Shown here: positions 16,024-24,272 of the stretch, one piece after another
Position numbering within the stretch: position 1 is the stretch's first letter
Layout: each line of letters begins with the position of its first letter
Origin: CBCXVS01 sp965178525
GTDB taxonomy: Bacteria; Tectomicrobia; Entotheonellia; Entotheonellales; Entotheonellaceae
Length of the DNA: 38,078 bases
Assembly (NCBI GenBank): GCA_965178525.1
Contig: CBCXVS010000030.1
Location: 1-38,078 of the forward strand
Direction: 5' to 3'
Notes under the pieces: generated by a model
Seen by the model: the letters and a program-made list of their open reading frames with translations, nothing else
Told to the model about the DNA's origin: nothing
The model's database searches: none
Position numbers and translations under genes: made by a program

Positions 16024-17385
16024 GTGATGGCGCGGACCACGATACTCCTAACGGGTGGTGTGGTCGTCACGATGGCCCTGGGCATTGTCGTGAGTATGCT
16101 GCTCGCCCGTGCGTTAGCGCGTCCCATCGCCACGATGCTGCAGGCGACGCAGGCCCTTGCCCAGGGCCAATTCTCGCACCGGCTCCAGATACCTTTCCGT
16201 GACGAAGTCGGCCAACTGGCGGCGGGTATCGACGCCATGGCGGAGCAGCTCGAAGCCGCTGAAAACCGCCAGCAGACGACGCTCACCGAACTGCACGGCA
16301 CCAAAGAGGCGGCAGAAGCCGCCAGTCAGGCCAAGAGTGACTTTTTGGCGGCCATGAGCCATGAGATCCGCACGCCTATGAACGGCGTTCTCGGCATGGC
16401 CGAGCTGCTGGCTAAGACCTCTCTTACCGATGAGCAGCGCCACTTTGTCAACACCGTTCATCGGTCTGGCGAAACGTTGTTGGCGCTCATCAACGACATC
16501 TTGGATTTTTCTAAGATCGAAGCGGGTATGCTCGACCTGTCCTACGTCGACTTTGACCTGCGTGACACGGTCGAAGAGCTGGGCGAGCTGTTTGCCGAAC
16601 GGGCCCACCGCAAGGGCCTGGAGCTCATCTGCCTCTTGCGGGAGGAGGTCCCGACGGCGGTGCGAGGCGATTCGGTCCGCCTACGCCAGATCCTCATGAA
16701 TCTCCTGAGCAATGCCATTAAATTCACCCACCAGGGCGAGGTTGTGCTCCACGTCGGCGTCCTGGACGCTACCGCGGAGCCTCCCATACTGCGTTTTGAG
16801 GTCCAGGACACGGGCATCGGGATTGCCCCTGAAGTCCAACCATGCCTCTTCGATGCCTTTACCCAAGCCGATAGTTCGATCACCCGCCGCTATGGCGGAA
16901 CCGGCCTCGGACTGGCGATTACCAAACGCCTGGTCGAGATCATGGGCGGCACGATTGGGGTGGAGAGCGCATTGGAGCAGGGCGCTACCTTCTGGTTGAC
17001 GATCTGCCTGCCTCCGGCCTCGCCCGCGGCTCTAGCGGCCGAGCCACGACGGAGCGACCTGCGCAACTTACGCGTGCTCATCGTCGATGATAATGCCACC
17101 AACCGCGAGATTCTGCATCATCAGGTCCTCGCCTGGGGCATGCGCAACGGCAGCGCCGCCTCAGGACCGCAGGCCCTCAGTATGCTCCGCTCGGCCATGG
17201 CGCGAGGGCAACCCTATGACCTGGCTATTCTGGACATGTATATGCCGGATATGGACGGCCTGGCGCTCGCCCGCACTATCAAAGCGGAGGCCGCCATTGC
17301 CGCGGTGCGTCTGGTCATGCTCACGTCGGCAGGAATTTATGGCGATGCCGAGGCCACCCGGCAGGTGGCGTCATGGGATACTTGA
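16024..17385 (+). CDS. Hybrid sensor kinase, core: TM2, HAMP, HisKA, HATPase, first REC
   Basis: Coding really continues from 15961. TM2 is ILLTGGVVVTMALGIVVSMLLA, then HAMP (ALARPIATMLQATQALAQGQF), the H-box AAMSHEIRTPMNGVLGMAELL with intact phosphoacceptor His, N-box LMNLLSNAIKFTHQGEV, G1 QDTGIGIAPE and G2 RRYGGTGLGLAITKRLVEIMGG. A receiver follows: VLIVDDNATNREIL and AILDMYMPDMDGLALA with phospho-acceptor Asp. The frame is lost at about 17365-17368, where GTGGGCGTC appears to have lost a G; the family sequence 'G..GYL.KPVRQS' resumes in the next frame. Architecture is that of BarA/RcsC-type phosphorelay kinases. Confidence 0.85.
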   Translation: MMARTTILLTGGVVVTMALGIVVSMLLARALARPIATMLQATQALAQGQFSHRLQIPFRDEVGQLAAGIDAMAEQLEAAENRQQTTLTELHGTKEAAEAASQAKSDFLAAMSHEIRTPMNGVLGMAELLAKTSLTDEQRHFVNTVHRSGETLLALINDILDFSKIEAGMLDLSYVDFDLRDTVEELGELFAERAHRKGLELICLLREEVPTAVRGDSVRLRQILMNLLSNAIKFTHQGEVVLHVGVLDATAEPPILRFEVQDTGIGIAPEVQPCLFDAFTQADSSITRRYGGTGLGLAITKRLVEIMGGTIGVESALEQGATFWLTICLPPASPAALAAEPRRSDLRNLRVLIVDDNATNREILHHQVLAWGMRNGSAASGPQALSMLRSAMARGQPYDLAILDMYMPDMDGLALARTIKAEAAIAAVRLVMLTSAGIYGDAEATRQVASWDT

Positions 17386-18755
17386 GCAAACCCGTCCGTC
17401 AATCGCAGCTCTATAACGCCCTGATCACCGCGATGGACTACCGTAATGAGCGACGGGTTCCTCAGCCACCCGTCGCTTCCCAGCTCCCGACCCATACGGT
17501 GACGTTTACGGGACGCATCCTGCTGGCCGAGGACAATGTTGTCAACCAAATTGTCACTGTGGGCATGCTTGAGAGCCTGGGATGTCGGGTCGATTGTGTG
17601 GACAATGGGCAGGCTGCACTTGCGGACCTGACCCGTACCGCCTATGACCTCGTGTTGATGGACTGTCAAATGCCGGTGATGGACGGTTTGGAGGCCACGC
17701 AAGCGCTTCGGGCGCGCGAAGCCTCGGGCACACAGGCGCGTCTGCCAGTCGTTGCCTTGACGGCCCATGCCTTGGAAGGCGACCGTGAGCAATGCCTTGC
17801 CGCCGGCATGGATGATTACCTGAGCAAACCGTTTAGCTTGAACCAATTGCGCGACGTCCTGAGTCGCTGGCTGCCCACACACACCGCGGCTCCTGCCGTG
17901 CCGCCGCCGTCCGCGTCGTCCGCTGTGCCAACGGTGAAGGCCTTGGCTCTGCCTGCCGGACATCTCGATCCCGGGGTGCTTGACCGTATCCAAGCGCTGC
18001 AACAGCCAGGCAGGCCCGACGTGCTAAGTCGTGTGCTGCAGGGATATCTGACGGCCTCCCGGGAGTTGATGGGTGGCCTGCGAAACGGGGTCACGCAGAA
18101 CGATGCCACAGCCCTCTGGCAGGCGGCGCATACCCTGAAGTCGAGTAGTCACAATGTCGGCGCGTTAGCTCTGGCGGCGCAGTACCAGGAGATGGAACGC
18201 ATTGGGCGCACCCACTCTCTGGAACATGCCGCCGAACGCCTGCGCGCCATCGAAACGGAGTACGCGGCCGTGTGTGAGGAATTAGCCGCCTATCTGCAAC
18301 GTCGAGATGCCGCAGGCCAGACCGAGGCGCCGGTTCTTGAGCCCGCCTCGGCGACGCCTACTGGCGTGGCCGCCACGTTGCTACTCGTCGATGATGAACC
18401 CACCAACTTGGACCTCTTGCAGGCGATGCTGGAACCGGACGGATACCGACTCCTTACCGCCACGAATGGGAATGAAGCCCTCGAGCGCGTCCGGCGTGAC
18501 CGGCCGGATGTGGTCCTCCTCGATCTCATGATGCCGGATCTGGACGGCTTTGAGGTATGCCGCCGTCTCAAAACCACCGGGCCGTGGCAGACCATTTCCA
18601 TCATTATCCTGACAGCATTGGACCGACCGGAGGATTATGCCCGGGCTTTTGAGTATGGGGCCGATGACTTCATGACCAAGCCTGTGGACGCGACGATGCT
18701 GCTAGACCGCGTCCGGGACTATCTACGTGCGCGGCATTTCCCAGATGCGTTCTAG
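17373..18755 (+). CDS. Hybrid sensor kinase, C-terminal part: REC, Hpt, REC
   Basis: Continues the kinase after the frameshift: GYLSKPVRQSQLYNALI closes the first receiver. The second receiver is ILLAEDNVVNQIV ... LVLMDCQMPVMDGLEAT ... DDYLSKPFS. An Hpt domain follows (ALWQAAHTLKSSSHNVGALALA, His in HTLKSSS is the phosphotransfer residue). A third receiver, TLLLVDDEPTNLDLL ... VVLLDLMMPDLDGFEV ... ADDFMTKPVD, ends the protein at TAG 18753. With both breaks repaired the gene encodes about 1085 residues. The output partner is not obvious; the last receiver could act on other proteins. The frame after the TAG runs on into the next glycosyltransferase open frame, which I regard as chance. Confidence 0.85.
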   Translation: MGYLSKPVRQSQLYNALITAMDYRNERRVPQPPVASQLPTHTVTFTGRILLAEDNVVNQIVTVGMLESLGCRVDCVDNGQAALADLTRTAYDLVLMDCQMPVMDGLEATQALRAREASGTQARLPVVALTAHALEGDREQCLAAGMDDYLSKPFSLNQLRDVLSRWLPTHTAAPAVPPPSASSAVPTVKALALPAGHLDPGVLDRIQALQQPGRPDVLSRVLQGYLTASRELMGGLRNGVTQNDATALWQAAHTLKSSSHNVGALALAAQYQEMERIGRTHSLEHAAERLRAIETEYAAVCEELAAYLQRRDAAGQTEAPVLEPASATPTGVAATLLLVDDEPTNLDLLQAMLEPDGYRLLTATNGNEALERVRRDRPDVVLLDLMMPDLDGFEVCRRLKTTGPWQTISIIILTALDRPEDYARAFEYGADDFMTKPVDATMLLDRVRDYLRARHFPDAF

Positions 18756-18878
18756 GCCAGTAAGGACGATACGCGCGTGAGCATCGACACACGGCTGCGT
18801 CCCCAATCCTGCACGCTCCGTCTTCCATCTTTCGTCTTTTGTCCATCTGGCAGCTCTCCGTCGGCGTCTGCTGGGCCC

Positions 18879-20090
18879 ATGCGGGTTGTGCGCATTATTG
18901 ACCGGCTCAACATCGGCGGCCCGGCCAAGCATGTGGTGTGGTTAACGGCGGGGCTCAGCGACACGTTTGACGTCGTGCTCATCACCGAGACGGTGTCGAA
19001 AGGGGAGGGTGATATGGGCGCCTTCGCCCGTGCCGCGGGCGTGCGGCCCCATGTTGTCGCCAACATGCGTCGCGAGTTGGGGCTACACGATATCGTCGTC
19101 GTCCTCAAACTGCTGCGTTACCTCTGGCGTCTGCGGCCCCACATTGTGCACACGCACAAGGCCAAGGCTGGCGCTGTTGGGCGGCTCGCGGCGCTGCTCT
19201 ATAAATGGATGACGCCCTCGGCGCTCTGGCTGCGGCCGCGTGCGTGCCGGGTGGTGCATACCTACCATGGTCACGTCCTCCATAGTTATTTCGGCGCGAT
19301 CACCTCATGGTTGTTTCTCACCATCGAGCGGCTATTGGCCCGGTTTGGCACCGATTGCATCATTACCCTGAGCCCGCAACAACAGCACGAACTGCGGGAC
19401 CGTTTTCGCATCGGGCGGCCGGAGCAATTTCGGTTGATTCCCCTTGGGCTCGATCTCGATGTGTCTTCCGTGCGCCATGGGTATTTGCGGCACGAACTCG
19501 GCGTGGCGCATGACGCCTTACTCGTTAGCAGTGTCGGACGTCTGTGTGACGTGAAGCATCATGCCATGTTGCTGGAAGCCGCGGCGTGCCTGCTCAGGCC
19601 GCTATCGGACACGTACACGCCCGTGCGGTTTGTCGTGATTGGGGACGGGTATTTGCGTCATGAGCTTGAGGCGTTGGCGCGCAAACTGGGTATTGCCGCA
19701 TGGGTTACGTTCACCGGTTTTCGTGACGATGTCATGTCGCTGTATGCCGATTTCGATGTTGTGACGCTCACGTCGCTGAACGAAGGGACACCGCTCTCGC
19801 TGATCGAAGCCATGGCCTGTGGCCGTGCCGTCGCGGCTACCGAGGTCGGGGGTATCGTCGATATCATGGGCGCACGGCAGGCATCTGCGCACGGTTTTTC
19901 GGTCTGGGACCATGGCGTCACGGCGCCGAGCCAAGATGTCGCCGCCTTGACACATGCCCTGCGCTACATCCTCACCCGGCCGATGCTGCGCTGCGAGATG
20001 GGCAGGCGAGGTCAGGCGTTTGTGAGAACGTATTTCTCCAAAGCGCGTTTGGTGCATGATATCGAGGGATTGTACCATGACATCCTATGA
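18879..20090 (+). CDS. Glycosyltransferase family 4
   Basis: 403 residues from ATG 18879; the open frame extends back to GTG 18777, but MRVVRIIDRLNIGGPAKHVVWL is the normal N-terminus of this family ('V..I..LN.GG...H'). GT-B features: RPHIVHTHKAKAGAVGRLAALL, VVHTYHGHVLHSYF, then VSSVGRLCDVKHHAMLLEAA, FVVIGDGYLRHELEALARKLGIAAWVTFTGFRDDVMSLYADFDVVTLTSLNEGTPLSLIEAMACGRAVAATEVGG. The E in NEGTPLSLIEAMACG is the donor-binding residue. It resembles glycosyltransferases that follow sugar transferases in colanic-acid-like loci. Its position beside signalling and pilus genes is somewhat apart from the main cluster. Confidence 0.9.
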   Translation: MRVVRIIDRLNIGGPAKHVVWLTAGLSDTFDVVLITETVSKGEGDMGAFARAAGVRPHVVANMRRELGLHDIVVVLKLLRYLWRLRPHIVHTHKAKAGAVGRLAALLYKWMTPSALWLRPRACRVVHTYHGHVLHSYFGAITSWLFLTIERLLARFGTDCIITLSPQQQHELRDRFRIGRPEQFRLIPLGLDLDVSSVRHGYLRHELGVAHDALLVSSVGRLCDVKHHAMLLEAAACLLRPLSDTYTPVRFVVIGDGYLRHELEALARKLGIAAWVTFTGFRDDVMSLYADFDVVTLTSLNEGTPLSLIEAMACGRAVAATEVGGIVDIMGARQASAHGFSVWDHGVTAPSQDVAALTHALRYILTRPMLRCEMGRRGQAFVRTYFSKARLVHDIEGLYHDIL

Positions 20091-20237
20091 TGGGGATCGG
20101 TTGAGGGCTGAGGAGGCTTAGCGATCGTATCCGTACCCACCGTGCATGCGCTCTTTGCGTCACGACCGTTTTGCAGGTATTGGCCTGTATAGTTCGATAC
20201 ATCGCTTTGATTATCAGGATTTTTGTTGCTCGGATTT

Positions 20238-20310
20238 TAAGTTCCTGGACAAAATGAGCGACATCGTTTTTCCAGAGGAAAAATATGAATTTAATTCTGT
20301 TCAGGCACTT
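20238..20310 (-). repeat. Palindromic element copy C, upstream of and into the FimT-like gene
   Basis: 73 bp from TAAGTTCCTG to CAGGCACTT, in the opposite orientation to copy A, with the core CGTTTTTCCAGAGGAAAAAT identical to copies A and B. The outer arms pair imperfectly. An ATG inside it (20285) is in frame with the FimT-like gene, but the good ribosome site GAGGAAG lies just outside its end and serves the ATG at 20324. It may thus form a hairpin in the 5' leader of the pilin operon. Confidence 0.8.
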
Positions 20311-20323
20311 GAGGAAGACACGG

Positions 20324-20797
20324 ATGCGGAGGCTTCTTACGAACAACCGCGGCAGCACCCTGACAGAACTCCTCATAGTGACCGTTGTCATCGGTCTACT
20401 TGCCCAAGCCGGGGCTACGGTTTCCCTCGACCTGATGCCGCGCTATCGGTTGCAAAGTGCGGCTCAGCAGCTTGCCTGGGACATCATGCGGACCCGGCGA
20501 CAGGCCGTCAAACAGAACCAATCGATGACGGTCAGGTTTGCCGATGCGTATACCTATACCATCTGGGCCGATGCGAATGCCAATGAAGCCGTTGACTTTG
20601 GAGAAGCCGTCGATAAAACCGTGGACATCCATGATATCGCTCCCGGCATTTCGGTGACGACAGAGGCGCCCTTTCCCGTCATCCTGGTCTATACCTCCCG
20701 GGGTGTCCCGAATGTGCCGGTCACGCTGACGGTTGCCAATGGTAGTGGAGCTAAAAATGTTCAGCTTCGTATCACAGGTCATATCGACATCTCCTAA
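20324..20797 (+). CDS. fimT: FimT/GspH-type minor pilin
   Basis: 157 residues from ATG 20324, preceded at 20311-20317 by GAGGAAG. The earlier ATG 20285 lies within a repeat element and has no ribosome site. Prepilin signal: basic MRRLLTNNRG, cleavage after Gly, then STLTELLIVTVVIGLLAQAG with Glu at +5 of the mature protein. The globular part matches the GspH/FimT pattern: RYRLQSAAQQLAWDIMRTRRQAVKQNQSMTVRF, DANANEAVDFGE (possible Ca-binding loop) and FPVILVYTSRGVPN. Minor pilins prime assembly of type IV pili. First gene of a four-gene operon and overlaps pilV by 41 bases. Confidence 0.85.
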   Translation: MRRLLTNNRGSTLTELLIVTVVIGLLAQAGATVSLDLMPRYRLQSAAQQLAWDIMRTRRQAVKQNQSMTVRFADAYTYTIWADANANEAVDFGEAVDKTVDIHDIAPGISVTTEAPFPVILVYTSRGVPNVPVTLTVANGSGAKNVQLRITGHIDIS

Positions 20798-21215
20798 CCG
20801 AATCAAGGGCGGACGCCTGGGTTCAGGAGCACGAGTCGGCTCTGCATGGGGATTTACCCTATTGGAAGTGCTCTTTGCCATGGCGGTGATGTCGGTGGGC
20901 CTGCTCGGCGTCTCGATAATGCTGACGCATACCACGCAACAGCAGGCAGTCAATGCCAATCGGGCGGTCGCCACGACCCTCGCACGCGACCAGCTCGAAC
21001 GGATTAAACGCGCCGCCTATGCTAACGTGATAACGGCAAATTATCCACCCGAAGCCTACGGGACCATCGTGGGTTCTAAACAGTTTCAACAAACCGTTGC
21101 GATTGCCATCGATACCCCACTCCCGAATACCAAGACCGTCACCGTCACCGTGACCTGGACCGACTCGTCGGGGGTGAGCCGAAATGCAACACTGAATACG
21201 GTTCTAGCGCTATGA
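20757..21215 (+). CDS. pilV: PilV/GspI-type minor pilin
   Basis: 152 residues from ATG 20757, with GTGGAG a few bases before; TTG 20733 is a less likely start. Prepilin cleavage motif SAWG-FTLLEVLFAMAVMSVGLLGVSIM, Glu +5 present. The leader before the cleavage site is longer than average (about 30 residues) but basic. The body reads RAVATTLARDQLERIKRAAY and VTVTWTDSSGVSRNATLNTVLAL, which is the usual PilV C-terminal strand. It begins inside the FimT-like gene and ends overlapping pilW by 4 bases (ATGA), so translation is coupled. Confidence 0.85.
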   Translation: MFSFVSQVISTSPNRIKGGRLGSGARVGSAWGFTLLEVLFAMAVMSVGLLGVSIMLTHTTQQQAVNANRAVATTLARDQLERIKRAAYANVITANYPPEAYGTIVGSKQFQQTVAIAIDTPLPNTKTVTVTVTWTDSSGVSRNATLNTVLAL

Positions 21216-21874
21216 ACGATCGACGTTTGACATCTATCCATCCCCATCGTGCAACTCGTCGCCTCCTCCGGCGCGAGCGTGATACGGCGGGCTTTACGCT
21301 GGTCGAATTGCTCATTGCCCTGACCGTCAGTGCTGTGCTGTTTGCAGGTATTGCACAGGTTTTTATCCCACAGCGCAAGAGCTATGTGACACGCCAGCAG
21401 GTGGCGGCCATGCATCAACAGGCGAGGGACGCCATGGGCTTCATGGCCCGCGAGCTGACCATGGCGGGTTATGACCCGACGGGGTGCGCCTGCGCGGGCA
21501 TTGTAACCGCGACTGCGACCACGCTCCAATTTACTCAAGACATCGATAGCGGTGGCGATGGCGATACGGGCGATGCCAACGAAAATGTGACCTATGCGCT
21601 GTACGACGACGGGGGTGATGGTGACCAAGACCTCGGACGCGATACGGGTGGCGGACTGGTGTTGGTCGCGGAGAATGTCGAGACCTTGACCTTGGCTTAT
21701 ACGTTGGCAGATGGGACGACGACCGCCGCGCCAGCAGACCTGACCCAAATCCGAGCCGTCGATATCACGTTAATCGTACGCACGGCTCGTCCCGATGCAC
21801 AGTATCCCATGAACAATGGCTACCGCACCCATCAACGTACCGAGACGGTTCAGGTCCGTAACCTGGGGTTATAA
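21212..21874 (+). CDS. pilW: PilW-type minor pilin
   Basis: 220 residues from ATG 21212, overlapping the pilV stop. Prepilin motif RDTAG-FTLVELLIALTVSAVLFAGIAQVF with Glu +5. The PilW pattern is present: QQVAAMHQQARDAMGFMARELTMAGYDPTG, followed by an Asp/Gly-rich stretch (IDSGGDGDTGDANE and DDGGDGDQDLGRD) that looks like Ca-binding loops, then VAENVETLTLAYTLADG and IRAVDITLIVRTARPD. It ends at TAA 45 bases before pilX. Minor pilin role at the pilus tip is inferred from family. Confidence 0.87.
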   Translation: MNDRRLTSIHPHRATRRLLRRERDTAGFTLVELLIALTVSAVLFAGIAQVFIPQRKSYVTRQQVAAMHQQARDAMGFMARELTMAGYDPTGCACAGIVTATATTLQFTQDIDSGGDGDTGDANENVTYALYDDGGDGDQDLGRDTGGGLVLVAENVETLTLAYTLADGTTTAAPADLTQIRAVDITLIVRTARPDAQYPMNNGYRTHQRTETVQVRNLGL

Positions 21875-21918
21875 GGGCAGGACCATGACGGTTTACCAAA
21901 GCAGAGGAGGTCAACCGG

Positions 21919-23205
21919 ATGAGGTCTTGCACGACCCTGTTTCCCCGGATGTCTCACGGGACTCGCGGCACGACCGCGAACATGGGGGCAGCCCTGATGA
22001 GTGCGCTCCTCGTGATGGTGATCATGACGGGACTGGGGACGGCGGCTATCACCCTCACCACGTTTGACAGTGAGATTACCGCCAACGACCGCAGCGCGAC
22101 GCAGGCGTTTTATGTGGCGGAGAGCGGTGTGCAGCATGCCATCGCCCTTCTCAAGGGTGCCGGCGGCGTGGCGAACGGATTTGATGATGAACTCACGGCC
22201 CATGGCGGCGTGATGCTTCACGATGTGGCCTTGGGCAACGGCTTCTACACCGTCACGGCCTTGGACAACAACGATGACGCGGACCAGACGACGGATAGCG
22301 ACGACCGGATTTTTGTCCGGTCAGTTGGACGTCAAAATGGTGCGGTCAGTATGATCCAGGTCACGGTCACCGCCCGTGCCGGCGCAGGGGGTGCGTTGGG
22401 GGGCATCATCACGGAAGATGACCTTGCCCTCCCAGGCGATGCGAACGTCACGGGCGCTTGTGGCAACGTGCATTCCAATGGCGACATGGATGTGTCTGGC
22501 AACCCGACGATTGACCAGGACTTGACGGCGCAAGGGGTTGTCACCATTGGGGGTAGCCCGACTGTGTGGGGCAGTATAACCAGTGGGGCTGCAGCTCAAA
22601 CGATTCCCTACTTCAACCCCGCCGATTATGCCAGCTACGCCTCCTATCAACTCCGAAGTGATGGCAAAGTCTATAATGACAGTAGCGTGATGGTTGCCGA
22701 CGCCAACAGCAGCCTGTGGAATGGCTGGCTCTACGACGCGGATGGGGGGGAGCATGGTGCAGGGAAATGGGATTTAAGTTCGGATAACACAGAGAATGGC
22801 ATGCTCTATATCGAAGGTGACGTGGCGGTGTCCTCCAATGACCCCAACTGGAGGACGACGCTGGTGGCGACGGGGTCGATTGAACTCTCAGGTAACTTTG
22901 GCATCATCAATGAGCAGAATGGTTCCCATCCGCAGGGGGTGCAAAATCTCCTTTTCGTCGCGGGCTTGGACCTCAAGATTAATGGCAATCCCGACCAAAG
23001 CTGGGCAAAGGGCGTGATGGCGGCGGGTGAGCAGATTCAGGTCAGCGGTAATCCCAATCTTACGGGTGCGCTTATTGCATCGGATTTCAGTCATATGTCC
23101 ACCACGGTGGTGCATAATGAAATATTGGGTGTGCTGGGGCTGCATTGCGACGATCTGCTAACCGCCGGGATAGGCGGCAGTTCTAGCGTGACGATGACGG
23201 CCTAG
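21919..23205 (+). CDS. pilX: PilX-like pilus assembly protein with repeat-rich C-terminus
   Basis: 428 residues from ATG 21919, ribosome site AGAGGAGG about 9 bases before. N-terminus GAALMSALLVMVIMTGLGTAAITLTTFDSEITANDRSATQAFYVAESGVQHAI is the PilX_N pattern, which lacks the class III cleavage motif. From about residue 155 the protein has strand repeats: LPGDANVTGACGNVHSNGDMDVSGNPTIDQDL, TIGGSPTVWGSI, LSGNFGIINEQ, KINGNPDQSW, VSGNPNLTGALI. These SGNP-type units look like a beta-solenoid, similar to C-terminal domains seen on long PilX-like proteins. Size is more than twice that of classical PilX. It ends the operon; pilY1 and the main pilin are not in this window. Confidence 0.8.
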   Translation: MRSCTTLFPRMSHGTRGTTANMGAALMSALLVMVIMTGLGTAAITLTTFDSEITANDRSATQAFYVAESGVQHAIALLKGAGGVANGFDDELTAHGGVMLHDVALGNGFYTVTALDNNDDADQTTDSDDRIFVRSVGRQNGAVSMIQVTVTARAGAGGALGGIITEDDLALPGDANVTGACGNVHSNGDMDVSGNPTIDQDLTAQGVVTIGGSPTVWGSITSGAAAQTIPYFNPADYASYASYQLRSDGKVYNDSSVMVADANSSLWNGWLYDADGGEHGAGKWDLSSDNTENGMLYIEGDVAVSSNDPNWRTTLVATGSIELSGNFGIINEQNGSHPQGVQNLLFVAGLDLKINGNPDQSWAKGVMAAGEQIQVSGNPNLTGALIASDFSHMSTTVVHNEILGVLGLHCDDLLTAGIGGSSSVTMTA

Positions 23206-23393
23206 CAGGATGTTCGGAACTAAAGGGTATGGATGAAAGGTGAAAGTCACGCTGAATATTTCGGACGAGCCGCGATCCGCAGCCCTGTCCTTGTCCCCGT
23301 CCCGCAGGTCAGGTGGCGGTCCGGTTGTGGCGAAAGGTCTTCCACCTCTGCCTTACCGTGAGCGATACTGGCAAACACCGACCAGGAGAGACG

Positions 23394-23642
23394 ATGATGA
23401 GACGATGGATGCTGCTTGGCGGGTTGTGTACGATGCTGTGCAATCTGAACCCCTACCCGCTCGACGCTGCGAGCGAACTGCACTTTGGCGTGTATACGAC
23501 GGATAAACCCACGGCCATGGTGAGAAAACTGCGGCCCATCTTAGATGCGCTGGAAATCGATTTGAGCCAGCGCCTGGGTGAGCCCGTGACCATCCTATGC
23601 AGGTGGCACGAGACTATGCCCAAGGGCTGCAGGACCTCGTAA
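23394..23642 (+). CDS. PhnD-like periplasmic binding protein, N-terminal part, frameshifted
   Basis: Start ATG 23394 with CAGGAGAG ribosome site. A signal peptide (MRRWMLLGGLCTMLCNLNPYPLDAAS) precedes ELHFGVYTTDKPTAMVRKLRPILDALEIDLSQRLGEPVTI, the start of the phosphonate/phosphate-binding PhnD fold. After about 23596 the translation is out of frame; the next entry gives the continuation MQVARDYAQGLQDLVTGKVDVARLG. A single missing base at 23591-23597 restores one gene of about 291 codons. Confidence 0.8.
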   Translation: MMRRWMLLGGLCTMLCNLNPYPLDAASELHFGVYTTDKPTAMVRKLRPILDALEIDLSQRLGEPVTILCRWHETMPKGCRTS

Positions 23643-24268
23643 CCGGCAAGGTGGACGTGGCCCGTTTGGGAGCTGCCTCTTACGTGCGGGCAAAAGCGGC
23701 CAATCCCCAGATTAAGATTCTGGCGATGGAAAATCACCGGGGTGGCAAAACCTTTCACGGCGTGATTTGTGTGCACGCCGATAGTCCCATTCACCATGCC
23801 CGCGATCTGAAGGGTAAACGCTTTGCCTTTGGCAACGCGCGCTCAACCTTCGGCCACTACTTGTCCCAGCAGTACCTCCTGGACCACGGACTCAGCGTTT
23901 CCGATCTCGCCGGGTTTGCCTTTTTAGGCCGACACGATAAGGTGGGGGAAGCGGTGGGAGCCGGCGGGTTCGACGCGGGCGCGCTTAAAGAGAGCACGTT
24001 TGATAAGTTGGTTCGCCAAGGCGTTCCGCTGCGGGCTCTGGCCAAACTGCCCATCGTCACCCGACCTTGGGTGGCTCGTGGTGGATTCCCCGGGCCGTTG
24101 TACCGGGCTATCCAGGACGCCCTTCTACAACTGAAGGCGCCCAAGGCGGTCAAGGCGCTCAAAAAAGACGGTTTCCTTCTGGGTCACGATGCTGACTACG
24201 ATGGGATTCGGGCTGCCATGGCGCGTGCGGCCGCCTTCGATCCCCATGGCGTGATGGCGGCGGAGTAG
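23597..24268 (+). CDS. PhnD-like periplasmic binding protein, main part
   Basis: 223 codons, C-terminal portion of the gene begun at 23394. Family motifs: GLQDLVTGKVDVARLGAASYVRAK, LRALAKLPIVTRPWVARGGFP, LKGKRFAFGNARSTFGHYLSQQYLLDHG (the F.d..S.SG....Y region), and DAGALKESTFDKL. It lacks the ABC permease and ATPase partners of a phosphonate importer; instead a membrane kinase gene follows 4 bases after its stop. PhnD-like proteins paired with sensor kinases probably act as ligand-presenting subunits of a sensor. Ligand unknown. Confidence 0.82.
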   Translation: MQVARDYAQGLQDLVTGKVDVARLGAASYVRAKAANPQIKILAMENHRGGKTFHGVICVHADSPIHHARDLKGKRFAFGNARSTFGHYLSQQYLLDHGLSVSDLAGFAFLGRHDKVGEAVGAGGFDAGALKESTFDKLVRQGVPLRALAKLPIVTRPWVARGGFPGPLYRAIQDALLQLKAPKAVKALKKDGFLLGHDADYDGIRAAMARAAAFDPHGVMAAE

Positions 24269-24272
24269 CCCG

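Noticed and set aside
18753..18878. Kinase-glycosyltransferase fusion through the TAG at 18753
   Set aside because: The two open frames are in phase, but the linker translation is not protein-like and the glycosyltransferase has its own proper start.
20146..20586. 146-codon open frame overlapping the FimT-like gene
   Set aside because: Crosses palindromic copy C and is a shadow of the pilin gene in another frame.
22744..22752. G7 run in the PilX-like gene as phase-variation site
   Set aside because: Short, and such runs also occur at 30387 in hflX; not enough to argue for switching.
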